From Acinetobacter ursingii DSM 16037 = CIP 107286 (GTDB lineage: Bacteria > Pseudomonadota > Gammaproteobacteria > Pseudomonadales > Moraxellaceae): DNA of 64,000 nt. Below, in pieces: positions 45,553 through 53,862 of this stretch. Within the stretch, counting starts at the first letter, position 1. The number at the start of each line of letters is the position of its first letter. The position numbers and the translations under genes were made by a program. Below the pieces are notes generated by a model. It was given only the letters and a program-made list of their open reading frames with translations. It searched no databases and was not told the origin of the DNA. The stretch spans positions 62,001 to 126,000 of the forward strand of contig NZ_KB849715.1 of NCBI RefSeq assembly GCF_000368825.1. Reading direction: 5' to 3'.

Positions 45553-45729
45553 TTATTCAGCATCAGATTGGTTATATTTTTTGGCAATTTCTGCGCGTTG
45601 TTGCTGATATTGACGCTGATTTTCTGCATCGCTTTTTGCTGCCCAAAAAGCCATTCCAATAAGAAAAAATAGAAAACATAACCCCAATCCCATAAAAAAT
45701 AATGCTTTACGATGATGAGCTTCTAACAT
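45553..45729 (-). CDS. Small single-pass membrane protein
   Basis: A 58-residue frame: a short basic N-terminus (MLEAHHRKAL), one hydrophobic helix (about residues 10-31, FFMGLGLCFLFFLIGMAFWA) and a polar Gln/Lys/Glu-rich coiled tail (SDAENQRQYQQQRAEIAKKY). AAGAG stands upstream of the ATG. The composition is coherent for a small membrane protein, but no family is recognised. Confidence 0.6.
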   Translation of the reverse strand: MLEAHHRKALFFMGLGLCFLFFLIGMAFWAAKSDAENQRQYQQQRAEIAKKYNQSDAE

Positions 45730-45823
45730 TTAACTACTCTTATCTGGATAATAAACTGCATCACTATAGCAAAAATCACAATTAAATAATGTGAAAGTCC
45801 AATCTATTTTTAATTTTTTCCCA

Positions 45824-45856
45824 TAAAAAAAACCTCGATAAATCGAGGTCTTTTTA
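45824..45856 (-). terminator. Terminator of the OmpW gene
   Basis: ACCTCGAT / ATCGAGGT stem with a tiny loop and an eight-base T-run on the minus strand, 12 bp after the stop. Confidence 0.8.
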
Positions 45857-45867
45857 TACTTAAAGTA

Positions 45868-46764
45868 TTAGAAGCGGTAACCGATACCCACGTAAGTCAC
45901 GATTGGATTGATTTCAATTTCACTTTGACCTGATACAACTTTCGCACCACCTAAAGTGCTAGAGGTAATATCTAATTTAGCAGTTGTTTGAAGATGTGCA
46001 TAAGATACAGAAGCTGTCGCAAACCAGTCTTTATTAAAATTATAGTCTGCTCCAATGGTTGCAATTGGAGCAACCGCATCATCAATATCAACTTTTGATA
46101 CAGCTAAACCGAAATTACCACCCGCTGCTGCAATTGCTTTAGCCACTTGTGGATTAGTCAATGCTAAATATCCTGAAACTGCCTGACCACTTGGAGTACC
46201 TAGATAACTCGTCATAGAAGCATTTAGAGCAGGATTGACTGAGCCATTAAGTTTGAAATTTGAGAAATGAGCATACATGATACCTGCGCCAACAAATGGA
46301 CGAAATTTACTATTTACAGTCCCAAACTGATACTTAGCCAATAATGCAGGTGTATATGCATCCACATCCCCTACTTCACCAATATTTCCAAGATTTACTG
46401 ATGGACCTGCAAGTGTATTATTGCCTAGACTAATACTTTTTAGAATTGTGCCTTTTCCATCAATTTTCATTTTCGGTGGATAGCCACCCACAAATTCTAA
46501 AGATACATTATCATTTACATAGTAATCAAACAGAATTGCGCCAGTATCAGCATCGTCAATCTCAAAGCCTGCATCTGGATCAGAAGTTGAGATTTTTGAA
46601 CCTAAATTTAAACTTCCTGCAACACCTTGTTTCTCACCTTGAGGCATGATGTGCATCCAGCCTGCTGAAACCCCAATAGTTTTACCGTCAGAAGTTGCTG
46701 CGTGTGTTGCAAAGCTTGTAGCAAGTAATGCTACTGGTAGGAGTGCTGTTGTTAATTTTCTCAT
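45868..46764 (-). CDS. OmpW-family outer membrane protein, enlarged
   Basis: A 298-residue outer-membrane beta-barrel of the OmpW/AlkL family, which moves small hydrophobic molecules. Signal peptide MRKLTTALLPVALLATSFATHAA; strands such as GVSAGWMHIMPQG, NVSLEFVGGYPPKMKIDGKG, YTPALLAKYQFG, and the final INPIVTYVGIGYRF ending in aromatic F, required for barrel insertion. Usual OmpW is about 200 residues; the extra part is an Ala/Gly/Ser-rich stretch at about 165-235 (NPALNASMTSYLGTPSG...), presumably a long loop. ATG 46764 has AGGA upstream. Confidence 0.85.
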   Translation of the reverse strand: MRKLTTALLPVALLATSFATHAATSDGKTIGVSAGWMHIMPQGEKQGVAGSLNLGSKISTSDPDAGFEIDDADTGAILFDYYVNDNVSLEFVGGYPPKMKIDGKGTILKSISLGNNTLAGPSVNLGNIGEVGDVDAYTPALLAKYQFGTVNSKFRPFVGAGIMYAHFSNFKLNGSVNPALNASMTSYLGTPSGQAVSGYLALTNPQVAKAIAAAGGNFGLAVSKVDIDDAVAPIATIGADYNFNKDWFATASVSYAHLQTTAKLDITSSTLGGAKVVSGQSEIEINPIVTYVGIGYRF

Positions 46765-47127
46765 GGGAAATCCTATCAATTTGTCGTAAATACGATAAGG
46801 TCTAAGGCGTCCAAACCTTATTGTTTGACAATTATTAGAATAAATACTTAAAAGATCAATACAGATTTATAACTTAACCAGTTCATTTCTTATAATTGCA
46901 TGAATTTTATTAAAATTATTTTTATCAATATCAACATAACACCTCAAATTTTATTCACTAAAAAGGCAAGTAATAATCAATTACGACTTACCTATATTTT
47001 AAAAAATGAGTTACCTTAAAAATAAATTAAATAATCAAAAATTAACTTTATAAGATAGTAATGAATATATCTAAACTTGCTTGATTCAAAGCATCATCAT
47101 TTTACTGATTGTTAAGCTTTTAAATAC
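46765..47127. other. AT-rich intergenic region
   Basis: A 363-bp gap upstream of the ompW-like gene. Strongly AT-rich. No gene, repeat or clear operator seen. Confidence 0.5.
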
Positions 47128-47511
47128 TCAACTATTAATTTTATCCAATTTTCGATCTTTTAAACTGAGTCGACCTCGAACCACATCTGAAAACATTTTC
47201 CAGTCTGAAATAAAACTATAAAGTGGCTGCTTAAAACTGGCAGGTTTATTTTTTTCAAAAACAAAATGTCCAATCCACGCACAGGCATAACCTGAAAATA
47301 ATCCATAAGCAATGTACCTCGGTTGACGCTTACGAATTGCTTTACTCAAAAAATAGAGCCCTACACTACTTCCCGTAACATGTAAACGACGGCTTAAAAT
47401 ATTGCGATGTTCGGTGAGATAGAAGTGATAAAATTCCTGATAATTTCTAATGGGTAATTGAATATTTAGGTTGCTGTTGGAATTTTTTTGAAACTTTACT
47501 GGCGCATTCAT
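47128..47511 (-). CDS. DUF962 (Mpo1-like) membrane protein
   Basis: About 127 residues. The segment YQEFYHFYLTEHRNILSRRLHVTGSSVGLYFL contains the histidine arrangement of the YGL010w/Mpo1 family (HxxxxNxxxHxxG), which in yeast is a ferrous dioxygenase acting on 2-hydroxy fatty acids. A later GHFVFEKNKPASFKQPLYSFISDWKMF motif is also diagnostic. I chose ATG 47511 since AGGA lies nine bases upstream; the frame extends to 47559. Bacterial function unknown. Confidence 0.78.
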   Translation of the reverse strand: MNAPVKFQKNSNSNLNIQLPIRNYQEFYHFYLTEHRNILSRRLHVTGSSVGLYFLSKAIRKRQPRYIAYGLFSGYACAWIGHFVFEKNKPASFKQPLYSFISDWKMFSDVVRGRLSLKDRKLDKINS

Positions 47512-47738
47512 GGTCATCATCCTGAGACTATTTATTCCTGACTTTACCTGAAAGCTCAATCTTTAAAAAGCCTGTTTTCTGGTAATATGAAATGGAGTAA
47601 TAGAACATGTTAGATGTATTCTGATATACAACGATCAAAGCTAACCTCATGAAATCTTACAATTTCAAAACAGCTTTTAATGTTATGCTTAAGCAAAATT
47701 AAACCATTAAAATCTAAAGAAGTTTTAGGAGTAAGCGC

Positions 47739-49199
47739 ATGGTCGAAATTGAACTAAAATTTCAGCTTCCTGAGAGTAAGAAAAAAAGTGTATTGCAAGC
47801 ACTAAAGCCCAAAACTGCCCAAAAAATTCGTTTACAAGCCAAGTACTATGACACGACTGAACGTTTACTTGCGCAAAATCATATGGCTATTCGGTTACGT
47901 CAGGAAGGTGATCATTGGGTACAAACTTTTAAAGCTTCGGGTAAAAACCATTTGGAACGCATTGAACATGAAGTTCATTTAGGTCAATGTGATATTGAAC
48001 CCGAATTAAATCTTGAGCTATTTTCTGAAAATAAAGTTGTTAAAGATTTACTTGACCAAGTATTAGGTGAACAACAGCAGTTAATGCTGCAATTTAAAAC
48101 AGATGTTCAGCGTACTTTTAAAATTTTTTCCATTGATGAAACAGACATTGAAGTTTGTCTGGATGATGGCATCGTTTCCGCAGCAGAGCTATCCGAAAAA
48201 ATTTGCGAAGTTGAGTTTGAGTTAAAGCAAGGTTCACCCGAACAATTGATTTTATTTACCCAAGAATGGGTGAAAAAATATCAGCTTTGGCTCGATGTGC
48301 GTAGTAAAGCTGAACGGGGTAATTTATTGTCAATTCAACAAAAAGCATCTCCTGCGGTGAAAGCCAAAAGTTTGATATTAAGTAAAAAAGATTCCCCAGA
48401 TGCCGCCATACGAAAAATGGTGTCAAATACATTGCAACAGTTATTACCCAATGTCGCAGTGATTGCAGATGGGTTTGCTGATCCTGAACACATTCATCAG
48501 GCACGTATCGCGATTCGACGTATGCGTAGTATTTTTAAAAGTTTTAAATCTTGGTCAGAAGATATTGATCCTTTATGGGAGCCGCAGCTTAAGCAAATTT
48601 TTCAGGCGCTTGGGACAACTCGTGATTTAGACGTGGTTCGGGATGAAATATTGCCTGAATTATTAAAAGCAGACGCGCCTTTTCAAAATTTACCTGAAAC
48701 GGCAATAATAGATGAACAGCTTCATCTACTTTTTCAAAAAACAGAAACCATGTGCTTGCTGCTACAACTTTTAGCATTTAGTTATCACGAGCAAACAAAT
48801 CATAAAGAATCATCAAAACTCAAGAAAAAAATCGAGAAGTCATTGAACCAATTGCATCAGAACATCATTCATGATGCTGATCATTTTAGTCAACTTGAAG
48901 TTGAAGCAAGACATCGTACCCGTAAACGGTGTAAACGATTACGTTATTGCATTGAGTTTGTTTCAAGCTTATATGATGGAAAATCGGTAAAAAAATATCT
49001 AAAACAATTGCAAGCTGTTCAAGACAAACTTGGTTTATATAACGATTTACACGTGACTGAGCAGGTCTTTAGTCAATCTGCCGATCAACAAGCTGAATAC
49101 TGGTTTGCCGTGGGTTGGAGTAAAGCGAAACAGCAGCAACTTTTACATGAGTCCGAACAAGCATTGAAGAAATTGGCAGACATTAAAGTGTTTTGGTAA
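47739..49199 (+). CDS. CYTH and CHAD domain-containing protein (YgiF-like inorganic triphosphatase)
   Basis: 486 residues. The CYTH triphosphatase domain (1-200) begins with the metal-binding ExExK motif (VEIELKFQL) and includes YYDTTERLL, AIRLRQEGDHWVQTFK and EVEFELKQG. The CHAD domain (about 225-480) is helical with conserved histidine/arginine motifs HQARIAIRRMRSIFKSF, LGTTRDLDVVRDE and ARHRTRKRCKRLRYCIEF, which bind polyphosphate. E. coli YgiF hydrolyses inorganic triphosphate. GGAG precedes the ATG. Confidence 0.92.
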   Translation: MVEIELKFQLPESKKKSVLQALKPKTAQKIRLQAKYYDTTERLLAQNHMAIRLRQEGDHWVQTFKASGKNHLERIEHEVHLGQCDIEPELNLELFSENKVVKDLLDQVLGEQQQLMLQFKTDVQRTFKIFSIDETDIEVCLDDGIVSAAELSEKICEVEFELKQGSPEQLILFTQEWVKKYQLWLDVRSKAERGNLLSIQQKASPAVKAKSLILSKKDSPDAAIRKMVSNTLQQLLPNVAVIADGFADPEHIHQARIAIRRMRSIFKSFKSWSEDIDPLWEPQLKQIFQALGTTRDLDVVRDEILPELLKADAPFQNLPETAIIDEQLHLLFQKTETMCLLLQLLAFSYHEQTNHKESSKLKKKIEKSLNQLHQNIIHDADHFSQLEVEARHRTRKRCKRLRYCIEFVSSLYDGKSVKKYLKQLQAVQDKLGLYNDLHVTEQVFSQSADQQAEYWFAVGWSKAKQQQLLHESEQALKKLADIKVFW

Positions 49200-49203
49200 G
49201 TTA

Positions 49204-49234
49204 ATGAGATCTAAGTTTTAGACTTAGGTCTCAT
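49204..49234. terminator. Hairpin between convergent genes
   Basis: A 12-bp stem ATGAGATCTAAG / CTTAGGTCTCAT (one G-U) between the CYTH-CHAD gene and the convergent hypothetical. T-runs are weak, so it is only a probable bidirectional terminator. Confidence 0.5.
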
Positions 49235-49241
49235 GTTTATA

Positions 49242-49874
49242 TTAACGATGCTTAGCAAAGACTTTCCAGACGCCATTGTCTGCAATTGGGTCTTGATAAC
49301 TATCACTACGTTGTTTTCTTGGTTTTTCACGGGCATCGACCAGTTTAAAATGCGGCTCAACCCCTAAAATAATACCATTTACATAAAATCGAGTACGGGT
49401 ATAGTCACTTTGCCCATGCTGGAAAACATAAGTTCTTAAATCAATAAATTCGCGATGAGCCACTAAAGCGGCTGTGTCATCGTTTTCCAGCCATTGCTGC
49501 ATAGCAAAAATTTGATCTGTGTCAAACTGTCCACATTTTTCGATTAAGCTGGCAACACCTCTAAAGGTCTTGGATTCTTTCGCCCGAGTTTTATTAATCC
49601 GAATCCGATCAACATGAAAGAAGAATAGTGGTAAATTTAAATGGCTAGGTAAATGAATTGCATCTAAGACTTCATCTTGCATAAAAGGCTGGCATAGCGC
49701 TTGTGCCCTTTCAATCAATTCTTTCCATTGAAGATAATATTGTTCAACTTCATTTTGCAAACCATAATAAATCGGTAAACCTTCGACATGCTCCAGATGT
49801 TCAGGTGGCCAACTATGCTGACGCAATACAGCGATGTCCGTTTTTAAACGTTGAATGGCGATTGCATCTTGCAT
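49242..49874 (-). CDS. Hypothetical protein
   Basis: A 210-residue soluble protein without recognised domain. It contains LPIYYGLQNEVEQYYLQWKEL, an NLPLFFFHVDRIRINKTRAKESKTFRGVASLIEKC segment and a basic C-terminal part (REKPRKQRSDSYQDP). AGGTG precedes the ATG. It is probably a genus-level conserved protein. Confidence 0.65.
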   Translation of the reverse strand: MQDAIAIQRLKTDIAVLRQHSWPPEHLEHVEGLPIYYGLQNEVEQYYLQWKELIERAQALCQPFMQDEVLDAIHLPSHLNLPLFFFHVDRIRINKTRAKESKTFRGVASLIEKCGQFDTDQIFAMQQWLENDDTAALVAHREFIDLRTYVFQHGQSDYTRTRFYVNGIILGVEPHFKLVDAREKPRKQRSDSYQDPIADNGVWKVFAKHR

Positions 49875-49983
49875 AAAGCACCTGTTTTAAATTTACTTAG
49901 GCTATTTTAAGCCTAGATCAAAGGTTTAGTTTATGCAAGGCTTTCACGTATAATAGCTGCATTCGTTTGTGTTGGAAAAAGCC

Positions 49984-50385
49984 ATGTCTCAAAAAATTGA
50001 TGCCACTGATATCACTGAAGAAGAAGCTTTAAATGCAGTTTTTTTTGAGCGTGCTGATGAGTTTATTAAACTTGCCAATGAGTTTTGCCGCCCTAAGAAG
50101 GGTGAAAAACCAAATCCTGCCGAAGTTCGCGGTCAGGTCAGTGCAGCCATGTTATTTGGAACAGCGCGTTTTAATACTTGGGTTGCTGCCAATAACTTTA
50201 AAGATGGCAATGAAATGCGTGATGCCAAACAACAAGTGATGTCATATGTTTTGCAACAGTTCCAAATGATGCTTGAAGATAATTATGACGAGTATTGCGA
50301 ACAGTTTGATAACTATTTACGCTTTCGTGAAAATGAAGAATTTCATACGCATAAGCATGATCATAAACACGATCACAACCATTGA
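49984..50385 (+). CDS. DUF3144 family protein with His-rich tail
   Basis: A 133-residue acidic helical protein. FFERADEFIKLANEFCRPKKGEKPNPAEVRGQVSAAMLFGTARFNTW is the DUF3144 core (function unknown). The last 15 residues alternate His with Asp/Lys (HTHKHDHKHDHNH), likely able to bind nickel, cobalt or zinc. The ATG at 49984 is used since the frame's upstream GTG/TTG codons lack a ribosome site. A terminator follows at once. Confidence 0.78.
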   Translation: MSQKIDATDITEEEALNAVFFERADEFIKLANEFCRPKKGEKPNPAEVRGQVSAAMLFGTARFNTWVAANNFKDGNEMRDAKQQVMSYVLQQFQMMLEDNYDEYCEQFDNYLRFRENEEFHTHKHDHKHDHNH

Positions 50386-50386
50386 G

Positions 50387-50411
50387 AAAAAGCCCTTACG
50401 GGCTTTTTTTA
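50387..50411 (+). terminator. Terminator of the DUF3144 gene
   Basis: AAAAGCCC / GGGCTTTT stem with loop TTAC and a T-run, right after the stop codon. Confidence 0.85.
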
Positions 50412-50425
50412 TGTCTTTTATTTTA

Positions 50426-50500
50426 AGATTTCTTTCATCAATTCTTTTATTTTTGTTTGGGAGACAATAAAGACAATCTAAACAGTGATGAAAGAAGTCT
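50426..50500. repeat. Dispersed palindromic repeat, copy 3
   Basis: 75 bp with ends AGATTTCTTTCAT and ATGAAAGAAGTCT (12 of 13 complementary). Interior CAATAAAGACAATCTAAACAGTGATG resembles the other copies. Lies between convergent genes, 8 bp past the 3' end of the minus-strand gene. Confidence 0.8.
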
Positions 50501-50507
50501 ATAAAAT

Positions 50508-50831
50508 TTAGTGATCAATTTTACGATCCCAAACAATTTTTTTAACGACATTATTCACGATGGTCACTGTATAATAGGTATTATCAATCAAATAGATATA
50601 ATCGACTGCGGTTAATTTTTTGCGATTTTCTTCCCACTCATAACTGCGCTGAGAAACAGGCGCTTGCTGCATTTTTTGCATTAGATTAGCGTAACTATCC
50701 CCAAGATAAACCAAGCTTCCATTTTGACTGCGAACTGTACTGGTTTCTGTACTGGCTAAAACAAGGGCTGGACTGCCCAATAATGTAATTAATGCAATGA
50801 TAACGAACGATCTTGTGCTTTTATTCAACAT
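50508..50831 (-). CDS. Secreted hypothetical protein (DUF2845-like)
   Basis: A 107-residue protein with a signal peptide cut near LVLAST. The mature part (GSLVYLGDSYANLMQKMQQAPVSQRSYEW...DYIYLIDNTYYTVTIVNNVVKKI) recalls the DUF2845/BamE-like pattern of G-x-LV-x-x-GD followed by a short beta unit, but the cysteines usual in DUF2845 are lacking. Predicted periplasmic; function unknown. Confidence 0.65.
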   Translation of the reverse strand: MLNKSTRSFVIIALITLLGSPALVLASTETSTVRSQNGSLVYLGDSYANLMQKMQQAPVSQRSYEWEENRKKLTAVDYIYLIDNTYYTVTIVNNVVKKIVWDRKIDH

Positions 50832-50924
50832 GATTTTACCTTTATTTTGAACTTTTATATTTTCAACAAAATTAACATAGCCTTTTTTTTACTATTGAGT
50901 CAAATCCAAATCCACATTTATAAA

Positions 50925-50986
50925 AAAGCTGCCAAACCATCTACTCCTAAAACTTAGGCAGATGGATTGGGCAGCCCATTGAACAA
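50925..50986 (-). terminator. Terminator of the M16 peptidase gene
   Basis: On the minus strand AGCTGCC and AATCCATCT arms pair imperfectly (GGCTGCCCAATCCATCT with AGATGGTTTGGCAGCT), followed by six T. Long stem around a purine-rich loop. Confidence 0.7.
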
Positions 50987-50993
50987 TTAAATT

Positions 50994-53765
50994 TTATGGT
51001 TTGTTTACAGTTTGACCATATTGATCAGCCATGACCTCAACAAAGTGATCGAGCTTGATGTATTTTTTAATCACAGCATCAATATCCGCCTTGCTTAACT
51101 TAGCAATATCTCGATCACGTTGTCCTCGATCCAGCATATTTTTACCACGTTCTAACTGACTATTCAGCATACGATGAATACTGCGTTCATCCTCAAGCGT
51201 AGTCACTCGTTTTTTCAAAATATCAGCCTTGGCAGATTCTAATTCTTGTTCGGTGACTCCACTTTGCAATAACTTTTGCAAGACATGATGCACCGTTTGA
51301 GAAACTTGCTCACCACGCCCTGCAGTATAGTTAGCTTCAATGGTTAATGCACCCACATTGGTGCCACTATCCAATTGCAAATCGCTACCAAAGCCATAAA
51401 CCAGCGCATTTTTCTCACGAAGCTCCTGCCCTAAACGTGAAGATAATTGTGATTGACCTAAAATATTGGTAAAGACAATCAACGCTGGTGCATCGGGATG
51501 ATCCACCCCCACAGGGAAAGTCAAAATACTTTGATAGTTTCCAAATTCGCGTTGTTCAGACAAGGCATGTATTTTCTGAGCAGGATAATCTGTATCTGTC
51601 GATAAAATTTTCTGATAAGGCTGTGAACTTGACCAAGAACCAAATGATTGAGCGATGAATTGCTGCATTTTTTTAGCATCAAAATCGCCTGTAATTGCAA
51701 TTTGGGCATGATTCATGGCAAAGAATTGATTATAAAGCTGTTTGACTTGTGCCTGCGTCGCTTGATTAAGCTGCTTTTTTGCAAATTCAGGTTCAAAGTG
51801 GTAACGCAAATCGCCCGGTTGATAAATTTCAATAAGTCGTGCCAAATTCAAAGCAGCTACTGTCTCAGGTTCAGTATATGGACGATCCAGACTGGCCAAG
51901 CTTTGTGACTTAATCAAATCAAACTGGGTTTGCTCAAAACTTGGATGTTTCATCACCTCGACCACAAATTTAAAAAAGTCTTCAAATTTGTCTTTACGCG
52001 CTTGAATATTAATGGTCATCCCATTATCTGCACTGGTCGCTGTCGCAGCACCGCCCGCTTCAATCGATTTATCAGCAACTTGCTGTAAAGTATATTTGTC
52101 TGAACCACGCAGCAACAAATAAGAAGTTAAATCCAGCACTGTACCTTTATCAAATAGAGATTTTTCCGTACCAAAATCAAGCGTGATCGTAGCGTAAACA
52201 CGATCATCTCGGGTTTGTGTTGGGAACAACGCATATTGCATACCGTTTTTAAGTTTACCGCGTTGAATTTTTTTCTCAGTATTTTGTAAATAATCTGCCG
52301 ATGATTTTACATATTGACTGACTTCCTGCTTATAAATACTGACATCTTTTAAAGGTTCTTCAGCAGCTTGTTGTTGATCTAGCGTTTTGGGTTTTTCCTG
52401 CTGCTTTTTTTGTTCCAGTGCCTTTTTCTGTTCTTCTGGGGTGGGTTTAATATCCCCCGCAATACGATGTTCAGGCGTTAAAAACTGTTTTAAAGTTTGA
52501 TTAACCTCATTCACATTGAGTTTCTGCACCGCATCCAGATCATTAAAATATTGCCCCCAATTACCTTTTGAGGAGACAATATAATCACTCAAACGCGAAC
52601 CCAAAGCAGTCGCGTCATTCATGATCAGATCTGCCTGATTTTGCATCAGAGTTTTGACACGTTTTAACTCAATGTCGTCAAATGCTTTGCCATTTTCCAC
52701 CTGAGAAATCAGGGTAGATTCGACTTTTTTCTCATCATTATTCGGCGCATAAATTGCACCTAAAAACACAAGGTTAAAATCCTGATCTAACCATGTAGTC
52801 GACTGAACTGCTGTACTGATCCCCGTTTCAACTAATCCCTGATATAAATGTCCACTCGGTTGCATGGTATAAAGTAACGGCGAAAGTGCCAATGCAGGTT
52901 GGATTTTCTGATTTTGTCCATTCATATAAATATGAAACTTAGCCAAATCACTGCCCTTTTGAACTAAAAAGTTGCGTGGATTGATTCTACTTGAATCCAG
53001 TTTTGGCACTTGTACACTGGCAGGAATCGTACGTGCAGCAATTGGGCTAAAGTTTTTATCAATATTCTTCAACACTTCTGCTTTGTCAAATTTCCCTGAA
53101 ATGACCATTACAGCATTATTAGGCGCATACCATGTTCGATAAAACTTATTGACTTCATCCAGTTGAATCGATTTGAGCTCGGGTAAATCGCCAATCGGTA
53201 AACGACCTAAATATTGATTGCCATACGCCGCTTTAAACATTTGATCCATCAGCACTGAAAATGGCTGATCCATGCGGATTTCACGTTCGCGTTTGACGAT
53301 TTCAATCTCAGAAGGTACAAATTTTTTCTGTAATACCAATTTATCCATTCGTTGCGATTCTAAATATAGAATTTCATTTAAGGCTTGTGGCTCGGGACGT
53401 ACAATATTGGTATAACGTGTAGAATAATATTCTGTACTGGCATTGGTCATGAGTGTGTACTGATCAAGCCTACGTTGAAACTCATCCCCTTTTACATCCT
53501 GCGTGCCCTTAAATGCCAAATGCTCCAAAAGATGTGCCAGTCCTCCCTTGCCTTTTGGATCATTTAAAGAACCTGTAAAATAAATGGTGTTTACAAAGAC
53601 TTTATTTTCTTTATTGTTTGGGGCAAGAACGACCCGAAAACCATTATCCAGCTTATATTCTTCGATATTCTTTTCGCTTTTGACCAATACGGTTTGTGAC
53701 CAAGCAGTTGCGCTTAAACCAAGAAAACACAACGAAAGAGTAAGTTGTTTAAACCGCATTAACAT
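50994..53765 (-). CDS. Periplasmic M16 family zinc metallopeptidase (pitrilysin type)
   Basis: 923 residues with a signal peptide (CFLGLSATAWSQT). Two M16 halves: the N-terminal half has the inverted zinc motif HLLEH (GGLAHLLEHLAFKGT) and a downstream glutamate region (EIEIVKREREIRMDQPF); the C-terminal half (from about 500) lacks HxxEH, as usual for the inactive half. A charged Gln/Lys linker (EEQKKALEQKKQQEKPKTLDQQQ) joins them. It probably degrades peptides in the periplasm. The ATG at 53765 has GGA six bases upstream; the next ATG is two codons in. Confidence 0.92.
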   Translation of the reverse strand: MLMRFKQLTLSLCFLGLSATAWSQTVLVKSEKNIEEYKLDNGFRVVLAPNNKENKVFVNTIYFTGSLNDPKGKGGLAHLLEHLAFKGTQDVKGDEFQRRLDQYTLMTNASTEYYSTRYTNIVRPEPQALNEILYLESQRMDKLVLQKKFVPSEIEIVKREREIRMDQPFSVLMDQMFKAAYGNQYLGRLPIGDLPELKSIQLDEVNKFYRTWYAPNNAVMVISGKFDKAEVLKNIDKNFSPIAARTIPASVQVPKLDSSRINPRNFLVQKGSDLAKFHIYMNGQNQKIQPALALSPLLYTMQPSGHLYQGLVETGISTAVQSTTWLDQDFNLVFLGAIYAPNNDEKKVESTLISQVENGKAFDDIELKRVKTLMQNQADLIMNDATALGSRLSDYIVSSKGNWGQYFNDLDAVQKLNVNEVNQTLKQFLTPEHRIAGDIKPTPEEQKKALEQKKQQEKPKTLDQQQAAEEPLKDVSIYKQEVSQYVKSSADYLQNTEKKIQRGKLKNGMQYALFPTQTRDDRVYATITLDFGTEKSLFDKGTVLDLTSYLLLRGSDKYTLQQVADKSIEAGGAATATSADNGMTINIQARKDKFEDFFKFVVEVMKHPSFEQTQFDLIKSQSLASLDRPYTEPETVAALNLARLIEIYQPGDLRYHFEPEFAKKQLNQATQAQVKQLYNQFFAMNHAQIAITGDFDAKKMQQFIAQSFGSWSSSQPYQKILSTDTDYPAQKIHALSEQREFGNYQSILTFPVGVDHPDAPALIVFTNILGQSQLSSRLGQELREKNALVYGFGSDLQLDSGTNVGALTIEANYTAGRGEQVSQTVHHVLQKLLQSGVTEQELESAKADILKKRVTTLEDERSIHRMLNSQLERGKNMLDRGQRDRDIAKLSKADIDAVIKKYIKLDHFVEVMADQYGQTVNKP

Positions 53766-53862
53766 AAAAATTCCAAAAATTAATTAAGTCATATGAATTA
53801 TTTGAACGCCGTTATAGTATGAAAATCCACAATATTTTTATAGTGAAGTTTTGAAAACGCGG

